DNA of 64,000 nucleotides from Syngnathus acus (Eukaryota > Chordata > Actinopteri > Syngnathiformes > Syngnathidae), in NCBI RefSeq assembly GCF_901709675.1, contig NC_051092.1, forward strand, positions 7,072,491-7,136,490, read 5' to 3'. This document shows, piece after piece, positions 1-12,700 of this stretch (its first letter is position 1; each line of letters opens with the position of its first letter). A program made the position numbers and the translations under genes. Below the pieces are notes generated by a model. The model was not told the origin of the DNA. It did not search any database and saw only the letters and a list, made by a program, of their open reading frames with translations.

Positions 1-789
1 AATCATTTGACTGCTAGAACACGAGAAAGGATGCACACACAGAGAGCAGAAGGGGACATAAAGACACTCTCTGAAGAGACATTAAGTATCTGAAGGAGGG
101 GGGAGTACATTCAGCCAACCTGTACAAGACAACCAAGGAAAAGATTCAAGAGCAATACTGATCAGCCCAATCCAAAGTTAAAACAGCAAAATATTTGTTC
201 TTCATTAAATTATTTCTATATTCCAGATTGTCACAGAGCGAAACATAAAAAGCTGGCAAGGTGCAGCGTTTTAACACCTCAGTTGGGGTCAGCAGTTTTA
301 AATTCTGCTGTATCACATTGCGTAGTTGATCCCAATCTTTTCCAAGCTGGGGTAGGATGCATTTGTGTTCTCAATAACACCTCATTTGAAGATTACAGAC
401 GTGGATTTGTATTGAATTGAACAAATCAAATATACACTTAAACTACATTTGAAATCTGACACCGTCCCACACCAGGACTTACAGTATGTGTGACTTGGCA
501 ACATGATGGGATTCTGTGACAGGAGCAGGCATGTTGCAAGAGCGCTGGCAATTCTAAATGGGTGCGAATGGAGAAATTACTTTTGATATCCAGCAGATAA
601 TGATGTGGTGACGCAGGGCTTATTGACAAAAATTGTTTCCTTACCAATCGCCGCAAGCTTAGTGTGCTCTATTTAGCTCAGTTTGATTTGGGATGTCAAT
701 GACATTTGTATTTTTCCCTTTTTCTCCCACTTTGAATTGAACGAGTGTCCAATTAGTGAATTTTGGTAAAGAATGGCTCTGTGTCATAC
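1..789. other. intron of edc4 at the left edge
   Basis: This stretch follows the donor of exon 29 (AG before GTATGA at position 789-784, minus strand). I searched it for the expected last exon, starting with a Tyr-Leu-Glu-Glu-like sequence, and did not see it. No other coding or RNA feature is evident. Confidence 0.6.
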
Positions 790-3700
790 CTGATTTTGAG
801 CTCTGAGCGAGTGTTGAGGTTGGATGAGAGCTGCTGTATGAGTGACAGCAGCACAGGCTGGCTAAGAGGGCACGGCTGTTGTCCAAACACCTGCTGGGAG
901 TCGATGGTCTCGCACACGTACAAGACCAAGTTCAGATCTGTTGCTGACAGAGCCTAAACAGGGAGTAAGAATGATATAGTGTTCAGATGAAAACAATTTC
1001 AGAAAATCTTTCATCCCAGTCCTGTTCATGTTCATGCAATACACAAATGGCCCCGGAAAAGGGAATGCATAAGAATGACATTTCTGCATAAATTGGTCAT
1101 AAGATTTGATTCTATCATTTAAGTTACAGCAAGGGATGAACATTTTTTAAGCTTATAGCACAAAAAACAAATGAATTTCCACATTTTTATTGGCCAATAT
1201 GTAAACCTCACAGTGGCAGCAAATAACCTCAACTGCAATTGGCACATCATACCTACACAATGATCTGAAAGAATTTCTAAAACAAAAACATGAAAATAAT
1301 GTTTGGGTGTTACTACTTGAAGAAAATGTATTCTAGTCCCTCAAAAGATTACCTCCTGTTATTTTATGCAGAAATTAGTTCACATACTTTTTCCTTCAAC
1401 TGTAAATACTGTACAGGTTGCTTTTAATGTTGCAATTTTCCCGCAGGAAAGCAAAAATTGCATTACGTTAATTGTCCTGTTGTTCACTGAAATAAAAAAG
1501 GATAAAAGCTCACAAATGACAACACAAACTTGTTCCTTGTGTATAAGAGTTAAGAAAATCACAATGTTGACATTTTGCTGCTGTGGATGTCAATATGTCG
1601 TGCGTTACCTGCTGGAAAGCCTGGTTGAGTTGTCCCTGCTGAAGAAGCTGTAGGATGTTAGCTTGCTGCGTCTGGTAGTCTAGATGTGCAGTAGGGACGG
1701 GGGTCCCTGCTGCAGACCTCATTGCTTGCACTATGCTGGAGGTGACCACTGCCTGCTGCTCCTTCATTGCCAGGCTCACCTCTCCTTTGATAATGCGCTG
1801 TACATGACTAAGAATTGACTCCTGCAAACTGAACAAGAAAAGAAGAGTTGAGGGGTGGGGTGCATAATGCAGCATACACTTTGTAGCTGGACATCAGATA
1901 ATTGGGTTTATTTGGAAACTGAATGCTACAAATCTCATTCCCTAGAGTCTAAGTACTTTGTTTTATTAGTGGTTTATTGTGTCTGGGTTGGAATAAAACA
2001 GACATTAAATGTCTTGAACAAAATACTAAAATTAACACAGAAATCAATGTAAGAAACAGACAACTGTGTTCTAACTGTAATTATGACATGAATGTCAAAG
2101 AAACAGATGGCACAGATGATGCATAACGTCGAGCAGATTGACGGTTTGCATGGGCAACTCAATTATAAGATCAACATGTTCAATAAGTGAGATTTATAAA
2201 GATGAGGGTATTGAGCCAGCACTTTTCAAGATGTAGTATCTCAGCTTTCCAAACAAAGAAACTCACACATACTGGTGATGGATGACTTGGACACTTACTT
2301 TCCCACCATCATCTGGATCTGATGTTGGATCTCAGCCCGGATGTTAGCTGTCACGCTATTGGCCAGTTGATCGGTGGAACTTTGGAAGGTGTCTATCATA
2401 TGTTGCAGTTGGTCAATCGTGGGGTCTCGTGTTTCCTGCTCTCTCTGCTTTTTGTTCTTTGCATGGACCTCGAGCTGCTGTATGTCTACAGAGAAAAACG
2501 AACAACTCCAATCTCATCCTCACACAAGCAAATAAGACAAGAGCAGAATACAATGTCTAACTGATCCAAGCATTATACAAGACAGACTGCAATGCCTGGT
2601 AGACTGAGACAAGTCCCGATTGCTCGTAATAGTACTTGGGCTATCTTCACAAATAGTCTTGTAGATTGAAGCCTTTAAGCACATCAGAGGCAAAACTTGA
2701 AGACAACTTGACATCTCATATTAATTCATACTTGGTCGAATAAACTCAATGGTCTTCGATCTGCAGAAACTCAAACACAGCTTTTCTTTACCTATATGAT
2801 CTTTTGCAGGTTTTCACTACAACACTCACTTGTTTCATGCCTTCACTGGTTGAAAGTCTGGTTCTTGTGGGTTGAATACAATAGAGAAGTTCTTTTTGAA
2901 CTGGCTAAGTTTGCAAAAGTAGGTTTCTAGTCGGAAGGCAATTTTGAACACATCTTGCAACAAGAAAAAATGGCGGCCATCAAAACTGCAGCCGGACATC
3001 TTTGCAACCTTAATCAAATCCTGATGAAAAATCAATATCTGCTACCTTTGTATTTTCTATATCAAAACATTGTGGCAGTGGTTGGTGTGCCTGAGTTCGG
3101 CTTACACCTGCTCATGTGACCAAAAATCAGGATTAGTTGTTACAAGGACCAAAGAGTTACTAGCACTGCCAAGGCCCTCTGCCTGCTAACACATCACCTC
3201 CCCAAAATGGTGAGCATGCCTTCTCATATGCACAGCACTGTTTCTGCGCTTTGTGCGAGTCTGAACCACGGATGACATGCGTAAAACGGCATTTCACCTG
3301 AAGGGACAAATAAAGATGTTTCTTAATTGAACAGGAACATAAATAACCACCCAATAAATAAAAAATAAAATCCATGCCAACAAAACAGTCCTTGGCTCAA
3401 ATAGAGTAGCAATGATGTTACAGCTGCGCACACAGTTATTGTCAAGTTTACGGGCTAGATTGTAAAACCTCAATTTTGTTAAGGGTTATCTATTAAATTT
3501 TAAAACTCCCTATTTATGGCCAAGGAGCTGAACCTGTCCCTCTGCAGAGAGAATTGCAACTTAGCTGAAGTTTTAATGAAGTTGCTGGTGTGAAAAGCAC
3601 AACCTCAGAACTACTGGACACCATCTCAAAACTGCAGTGAGCTGGTAAAATGATCAGGAAAAACTGTCTGAGCCTGTTCCAAATAATTATTTTTGATAGC

Positions 3701-6700
3701 TATCAGCATCCGACATGAAGCCTTTTTGAACGGTGGCCCGGTCAAAATTGCTTTGGGCCATGAAGATTTGAAACATGATTATTTAATATTTTGCATCTTT
3801 ATACTGTACAATTGGAATTCATGGCAATTATTTTTTATTTAATGTATGCGAAAGAAAAATAGGTTCTATCACATGAACATACATATTTACAAAGACATAT
3901 ATACACATGCATATATACATACATATATATATAAATACACACACACGCGCACACACACATACGTAGGTCTAGTAATCACTAATTATATTTCAATGGGCGC
4001 GCCTCACCTTCCAAGAGGCTAATATGTTTCATCATCATCTTTCTGCTACGGATACCCAAAGTAGTATGTACTCATTGTAGAATGAGATTTCCAGACAATC
4101 ACAATGGACTTACATTCATGTGTTCCTTGCTTGAAACTTTCATTAATTTGCTGAAACATGGTCTGGCAGCCTCTCTCAAAAACAGGCAGCACAATGCCCT
4201 GGAAGGCATCTTTGTAGGCAGCCTGGATAGGACCCTGCATTGCCTCTGCTGCGGCTCGGCCAATTGCATCTGTTGTGTTCTAGCGACAAAGAAATAGCTA
4301 TTGTGAGCAAAGACCTAAGTACGAAGAGAGTTTACATGGCAATAAAGATCGTAGACCATACAGATGCAAACAAGTCATTTTAGAAGTGGTAGTGAAGGTC
4401 AGACACCTACCTTGGATTTGACCATCTTGATAACATTGTCCTTCAGGGTAACCTCTACCGAGGTCAGTTTCGAAGAAATGGTGTTGCTTAGATGAGATGT
4501 CACTGGCTCCAGACTCTTTGAAATTGCTAAACAGATCAGAAAAACATTGGCCTTCAATAACCTTATTGTGTTGGCAAGGTTTCCCTACCAAGCACAACTT
4601 GAATAGTGGTTATGCTAAACTTGCATTGAGTTAGGGTTATGATTTGAATGTGGCTTGTGGAGTTAAATTTGGGAGAGAAAAAAAAATAAGGACCAATATC
4701 AATAAGCGATAATTGTCCGTGCTAGAAGAAAATACTTGAAATGAGATTCAGACAGAAAAAAAAAAAAGAAGAACCAACTTCTAAGAACTGTCATGTTTAC
4801 AGACAAGCTCATTTGTCAAGTGCACATTGGTGATCATCAACTTTTTGTGTTTTTCTTTACTTGGAGGAACAGTTTTCTTCATCTCCTCTCGAAGCACTTT
4901 GTCCATTCTGGTTGTTAGGGAATTGCAAAGGGTGTGGCTCAGCTGCTGGCTGAGTTGTTCCTGATGGTGTTGCTGAGTCCGAGTCTCTGCTAGAACCCGC
5001 TCTAGTCTGCACTCTGAAGTAATTGAAAGTTAAAGTTCACAAGAAAATGATGTTGTATACAGTAGTGATTTTTCGCACGGGCAACATAGGCGGGCTGCAT
5101 TTTTTTTATTGGGGGGGGGGGGGGGGGGGCGCCACAGTGCAAACTGCATTTGTTGTGTCAAACCAGTGACTGGTTCAAACGTGGGGTTACTCCTCAGAAT
5201 TATTACATGACAAGAACTGACAACTGGCTCCAATCTCACTAGATCTGAAGGATACGTTCTTGTTCCTGATGGCTGGTCAGCGCACGTTCTACTCGGGCTA
5301 TGATGGAGCTCTGCATGGCTTCAATTTGTCCACGTAGTTCAGTTAACTCTCTTTGTTGTCCTCGGAGAAACATTACTAACTCTTGCTGCACATCTGTATT
5401 CATCTGCGGAGGGCATGAACAAAACGAATGAGATGGGGAAACATACTACTTAAAGACTAAATTGTGATGAAGAATGTTTAAAGAGGATACCAAGGTATTT
5501 TGCTCTGACTCTGTTAAACTAAATAAAAAACAGGGCACATAGTCAACATGATCTATTCCAATCTGGTGTTTAATTATTCCACCAAATTTATTCAAAACAT
5601 CCGTTTGACAGATGTGTGATGAGCGCAAATCTATAGCCCCTTTACCATTGCACCGGTTCGACCAGGAAATAGCCTGGTTTTGCGTAGTGGTTTTTCGTTA
5701 CACTTTTTCAGGGCTGTGCAGTGACAATGGAATTGTCTCTCAGAAACCCTTGCAACGTGGTTCCAGAGCATGGGCTAAGGAGGTGCGTGATATCATTGCT
5801 ATCTGATTAATCAACAGATGTAGCAGTTTCTTAGTAAAATAAAGCTTGAAATCTGCTTCATGAACCATTTGTTGTCATTTCTGACTCTGGATGACTTTTC
5901 TTGAACACTTTTGCTTTTTGTGAGTACTTTACCTGACTAGAGTCCAACTGTCTCAACTGAGGTGAGTCACTATTGGAATAAAAGAAAAACAAAATTAAAA
6001 GAAAGAACACAGGTTCATGAAGTGTGCCAATTCAATGACCATTCCTCGAGTTCTACATTGACATGAAACATCGACACACACCTCTCATCTTTTTTGGTCT
6101 TTTTCTTCAGCTTTGGTGAGCTTCTGGGTGAGGTTTTCCAGTCTTTAACAGGTATTCTGTGAGAGGAACGTGTGGCACAATTTGCAGAAGATGATGCTGA
6201 ACCAGCAACTTCATCCTCATGGTCACTAAAGCCAAACAGTGAGACAGTGTGTGTTAAAAAAAAAGCCAAATGCCCTTGCGTACCGGAATTAACATAACAC
6301 GTGTGTTACCTCTGCTCAGCACCAGGATCCTGACTGTCGTTCTGTGAGAGGCAATAGGACCGACATGCATAGGGTGAACTCAGGAGTCTGTCGTTTGAAT
6401 CATCCCTTGAGCTGTGACAGAGGTGTAAATCCACAGAAGTATTGAGACCACTAAACAAAGGTACAAAGTACTAACAGGCATCTTAGTCATGCTGTTTCAT
6501 GCCATATATTATTTGGATTTGATATGGGAAATCCAATGCAACTTGTCACAAAAAGGCTTTAAGTACCAAACCCAATTTCCACATATTCCTATACTGTTAT
6601 CACAGTGCAATAAAGCATGAAGTCTATCAATGGTGGAAGTTATGAGGATTCAAATCATTTAAATATCCAAAACAAAATGTATTTACAGTACAGTGCACAG

Positions 6701-9700
6701 TTCAACAACAAGGCTGAACTATGAATAAACGTGAAAACATCTTGTATTTGGATTTTTATATTTGTTAGTAATCATCTTAATATACCAAATGTAAATAAAA
6801 TGGATTATGTTCAATGGGGAAAGAAATGCAGTCCGAATTTAATACTGGCCCATGCCTACAGATGAATGGTATTTTAAAGATTATTACCAGTCTCCAAGAC
6901 TATTTTCTCTATTCCTTGTTTCCCTGGTGATGTCTGGAGCAGCTGGCCAAGAGGTGTGGCTAATGCTGTTCTCTGTAGACCCTCCTGCTAACCCAGGATT
7001 ATCCTGAGATAAAGCGTTCTCCAGGAGAGATGGTGTTTGGCTAAGTCTGGGCTCCAACTCTAGAGACCCTCCAACAGGCCCATCGACACATCCAAGCTCA
7101 AGGGGCAATAGGCTGGGAAAAAATAAAGAGAAGAATATGCATGTCTCAGTCACGTAAAAGGATCATGAACGCAATTAGCCAACGAGAACTAGAGTGGGAC
7201 AACAATTTCTCGCAATTATTTAGTTTAATTAATGGCTGCATACGTCAAATCTATCCTTCATGAACAATGGTAATATTCAATTATATTACCATGCAGATGC
7301 TCTGGCACACAACCTACAGTACTAGCGTACGCACTTTCTGAGTCATCTTTTAGTCCCTAAACCTCACTTTCTGGGACATTTTTGCAGGAGACCCTGGCTG
7401 AATGGGTCGCAATTATCCTGGACCAGGGAGTTAACTCAGTTGTTGCACTGATAATTCAGGAAAAGATTGCAATAATGGACTAGATACGTATAAATGTGGA
7501 AACTAAACCCTTTAGACCAGTGCTCATCTGAAAAATATGCATTCTTTTTAAGAACTTCAGACATTTGACTTCATTGTGGTACCTGTTGTTGGCTGATCGT
7601 GGTGAAGTGAGCAAGTGAAGGGCAGAAGCAGCAGAGGCCATACTATCAGTTTGAAGAGCAGACAGAGGTAAAGAATCCAAAGTGGACACAAGACCACGCT
7701 GGAGCTGCAGGGTCTGGGATGCAATCTCTGGAATGTCCTGGGACATGACTGTAGACGCTGAGGAGATAACATCAGGGGAGCGGGCCCTTGTTGGGGAGGC
7801 AAGGGGTGCCATGAGTGGAGAATCAAGAAGCTGAGGGCTGTCAAGCGCAATTGGAGCACTAGGGGATGCCAGTGTCTGCAAAGAGACATGGAGAGAAAAA
7901 GTGAGAAAGAACATTGGTAATATTTGACAAAGTCTTAAGCTGGCAGATGTGTCAGGTCATACCTGAATGCCTTCCAGTCCTCGCAGGACAGTTGAAGCAG
8001 TAGAAGCAGGTCTTGGACTGCTACTAGAAACCGGAAGTGACAAACTGTTATCTGCACGGTTGGGGCTCTGACTAATGTCATCAGAAGTTCTGTCAAAATA
8101 AAAACATACCATTTTTTTCTCATGTGTTATATTGTATTCATACATATTACATTGGAAGGATGTTGAAAATGCTTTGACACGACAAACACAAGTTGGGGAA
8201 AGAACTTGCTGATTTTGGGAAGATGGCGAAAGTTTGACTAATGATGCTGGTATTATGGTCCAATGATAGGCCACCTTTGTCTTGTTACATTTCAACTCAA
8301 CAATATATCGACATTTCATCAAGTGGTTAATTATTCTGGAACACAATAACTATATTTAATGACTCTCCAACCTCTCTAAAGATTATGTGATTGCTTGCTT
8401 CAGCCAATGGCAAATGCCTTACAGACAGACCCATATTAAATCCCATCAGCATTTATCATCCATCCATTATGCACAAAAAAACATACCTATTGGTTGAGTC
8501 GCTGATTGCTGTCACAATTGTCAGACTGCTGGCACTACTGCCAGGAGATGTAGGCACCTGAAGAGTATAATAATATAAAACATGATCGTCCATGTTTGTG
8601 CAATAGGTACAATCAGAGCATTTTTAAGTCCGTAAACATTGACCATTATCAGAACAATGTTGTGCTTTCATAAATAATATAGTGAAAAGAACTGGAAATT
8701 TCAGTTTGCAAGAGAACACAGTAGTGCTCTGATTGATCAGCCACCGATCGTGATCGTCACTGATTGTGCTCAGCTGATTTTCATGGAAAAGTGCATATGT
8801 TGTTCAATACCTCACATTGTATTTGCCAATTTTATGCTACAAATGCATGAAGCGTTTCAGATTTTAAAATTTCATACCGAAGTGTTTAGTGTCATGAAGG
8901 CATCAGGAGTCATCAATTTTGGCATTTGCTCATTGCCATTGGTTGTGTTTGACAGGAAGTCAGTAGGTGCAGGAAGTGATGAGATGTTCCTTAGGTCTGT
9001 CTGGGATCCACTCCCTGAGTCCTTGTCAGAATTCTGGTCTGTGAGATGGGCTGAAAACCCTATTGGGAACATGAAATAATTCATCAGAAAAAAACAAAAA
9101 TCACCTTCATTCACATGGTCGGCCACTTAACATAATTGCCTTAGTGATATTTGAATATTTTTGGAAAACAAAAAAACGTTTTGTTATAACACCCACCCGG
9201 TATTTTTATTGGGTCTTTTTCCTTCCGTTCCGTTTTTCTTGTATTCCAAAAAATATTGAAATGACTTAGGCAATTATACTATGTGGCCAATATATATCAT
9301 TTTTATATTGAAAACTTGCTCTGATATTTCAGGGTCAACATGAAAGGAAGCGGTAACCATTTTGAGAGACCTGTTGTAATTGTGCAAACAAATAGAATAA
9401 CATGTAACCCACCGAAACCATCTGGAGGATTCGAAAGGGGCAGACTAGTAGCGTTGGAATCCACATTAGGTTGGAACCAGATCTGGACATCCTGTAAACT
9501 CCTAAAACCACAAGGTATCCAAGTAAATGATAAATGAAAACAGACATGCAGTTTTAGCTTATCTACTTAAGTGTAACATTTAGCTTTTAATATTTAACCG
9601 TACAACAGGAAAACAAAGTATTTCCGATCAAATCTAATGGCGTAGAAGGAATGAAGCCCCCAAAAAAACCTTTACAGACCAAACCACCATCCAAGGAGCA

Positions 9701-12700
9701 CCCTATGTATGTCCCCTGTGCCCACATATGAACCCTTGAGTAAGGCACTGACTAACACTTTATAAAAACTTGCGCTATTGAATGCTGAATACAAACTTTA
9801 AACTGGTACTTTGTTGAACAAAATACTGATTTGATCAGTGTACAAGAACTCACTTGGTATGAACACAGAACAGTTTAATCTGGATGCCAGATTTGGACTC
9901 TGTGGGCCCTTGAGTGCCCTCTGAAAGAAATCACATACAGAGGGAAAAATATCAATCAATCATGTCCACTGCGTTGTGTAAAAATGATTATTAAATTGCT
10001 CCAGATGAAAATGGGACCTCCAGTTTGCCCCCAACCCACCACCACCATAAAAGCCTTCATGGACTCACCTGTTGTTGTGCTCTCACTCTCCTCCTCTGCA
10101 GGAAGAACTTCAGTGTGTCGCAAACGGCTTTGGGCAACATCTTGAACTCCAAAGCTAAGCACAGGATGGGTCAGCAGAAACTCAGACACGGCAGTGAAAG
10201 ATGCCTTGCCTCTTCCCAGATCTTGTCTCAGTTCCATCACATAAAGAACCTGCCAAGGAGCCACAGCAAGTTTATATTTAAAGAGTAGAAGTAGGCAATA
10301 ATGTTGGTGGTCAAATAAAGAGCTCATTTTTTTTACCCCCGATGAAAACAAGCACACTCCAAGTCAAGTCAAGTGTGTTTTTGCTCCTTAATCGGACATT
10401 GTACGTATTTGTTTACCCACCAGCAACCACAGCAAAATTACCCACAGTGCAATGAATAAATCCACAACTTAAATATATCTTTTGACAATGACAAATGACA
10501 GTGATCCTTGCATCTGAATTATTAGGAATTGAAACATGCTAGAGTGCACGTCTCAATCTCTCAAGAGGAGTAGAAGTGCAGACAATCCACAATGACAAAA
10601 TCTGATTGGCAATTTTAATAAGTGACACATACAGAATGAAAGACTATCTTTCAAAAAATATTGGCTTGCTTCAGAAATTGCCTATGGTAATATTGCTTTC
10701 ATGTCTCCTATTTACTCTGCCAGCATGTCACTAGTTAGAAACCCATCTTGTCCTAAACACAGTCATGACTACTATGATGATTGTTTGCATCTTATTGTGC
10801 TAACAGTTTACAAGTTAGCACATCTAACACATCTTGCAATCATTCACGTCAGGACTTTTGCATTCCAGAATATAAATCAGAGCCAAGTATTTATCAATGT
10901 CTTAACACCTGAATTGGAATAATAATTATAAGAAAGTTATGTAAATGGGGGAATTTGTTGTCTTTAAATCACACCAAACAATACAGTACATGAATTAAAG
11001 TTGCATCAATAATCGTTTTATAATCGGACACAAGCCCCTGAATCATAATTGGATCGTGAGGGGCCCAAAGATTTCCATACAAAGTGAGCATTATATAAAC
11101 ATACTGACAATATTGCACTAACCTTCCTCTGTACGTCAGAAAGGACAAGATACTCAGCAGACAGGTCCAAACTTGCCTTAAGACTAGGCAGAATTGTCAT
11201 GTTCAGTGGATCTGGAGAGAATCTACAAAAGAGGACTAATGAATAAAGGCTCCAACAAAGTTGGGGTGCTCTTACAACAAAAGGGCAAACATTTAATTAA
11301 TGATTTTAGTGAATGTGTTTGTTTTGTTTTTCCCCAGATTGTATAAGAGCAGGGATTCAGACACTGGCAGAGCTAGAGGGGGCTTTGTAGGGGCACTGGC
11401 CGCACATGAAATGCAATTGGACCCCCCATGTGCCAGAGGGGTAGTTACTGAGATAACACCTAGAGTGCAACTGAAAGGCTGAAGTAAAAACCTGATAGTC
11501 TGCAAACACGTCCATGAAACAGTGCACCACATCTTTAATTCTTGGTTCTGATCTGCTCCAGTTATAAGAAACCTCCAGAATGGAACACTATATAGAGAAA
11601 CAGAGGAGTGACTCTGTAAATTAAACAGCGATAGATTCATATGTGTGGCTATCATGCTATTTGCTCATCGCAATCTGGACTTCTCTACTTACTCAGGGTC
11701 CTGCCTTTTGTGGTTGTCACAGAAGAGTAAACAGGAAAGGGGATGTCCACCATGAGGACGCAATTCATGTAGACATCTAATTAGGAAAAGAATTGAAAAT
11801 AAAAAAAGACAAAGAGGACATTCTCCGACTCTGGTAGAAAAGTACCAGGGAGGACTTCAACTTTCGAAATTAAAGGTTCATTGTTCTGGCATACCTTGGC
11901 TTGTCCTGGCCCCCTTCTATATATATCTGCCAGAACTTTATGTATCCATCATGACTGGCTGTGGCTAACACTGTTCCATCTGGAGATAGGGCGCCTTCAC
12001 TGACACGCTGGTAGGACAGTAAAATAACCACAATATTCGATTATATTAAATTAAATTACAATTATATTAAATCTACAACCTAGCAAAATGAGTAAAATAC
12101 ACAGACGTGTTTGGAAAGTTTCTTTGCAATGGTGGAAAGGCCCAGTGAGGATTTAACACAAGAAAAAACAAGAAAGGTACATTTCACAGAATATGGATTT
12201 GCGGTGACAGGTGATTCCCACGGGGCGAATGAAGCTTCTCTGCACAATATGCAGCTAGTGGGTTCCCAATAAGTCAATGATGCCTTGAAAACTGATTTGT
12301 CAACATAGCTTATTTCGACTCGTGGGGGCATGTAGAAGATTACTATGAAGAAAGGTTTTTGACTTGACTCCCCCTTTAAAAGTTGTTTTTCTATATAGTC
12401 AAGTATATATCAAGTCCTACCTGGTTATATCCATCCACTGTGATGAGGCCTTCTTTCAAATCTGTGATATTAACAGGCCAACTTGCATTATTGGCCCTCA
12501 AGATTTCAAGGTCCCACACTTCAGCCTAGAAGAGCAAATAATACAAGATATGTTAAATGCACACACTCTATCGCCTGCTAAACAGCTCAGTCAAAGGCGA
12601 GGGCTTTAAGTTTATGATTAATACGCTAGACCCGAGGTAAGTTATACCCTCGCGCAGCTTTTTCAGCGATAAAGCAGTTTCAAAACGTTCCGACAAATAA

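Larger units (their letters stand above)
790..5403 (-). other. edc4: edc4 exons 23-29: helical C-terminal region
   Basis: Exons 23-29 encode a Gln/Glu/Lys-rich, heptad-like region followed by the globular C-terminal domain. Examples are ELRGQIEAMQ, HQEQLSQQLSH, MFQQINESFKQGTHE, SILSHVQRIIKGEVSLAMKE and the C-terminal LNLVLYVCETIDSQQVF. In human EDC4 this part mediates self-association and P-body targeting. It is the most human-like part of the gene, for example QAMRSAAGTPVPTAHLD in exon 28. The final coding exon is missing from the window. Confidence 0.85.

Noticed and set aside
1-789. Last coding exon of edc4
   Set aside because: I looked for the expected Tyr-Leu-Glu-Glu start and the conserved Gln-Lys-Leu-rich C-terminus on the minus strand and did not find them; they must be to the left of the window.
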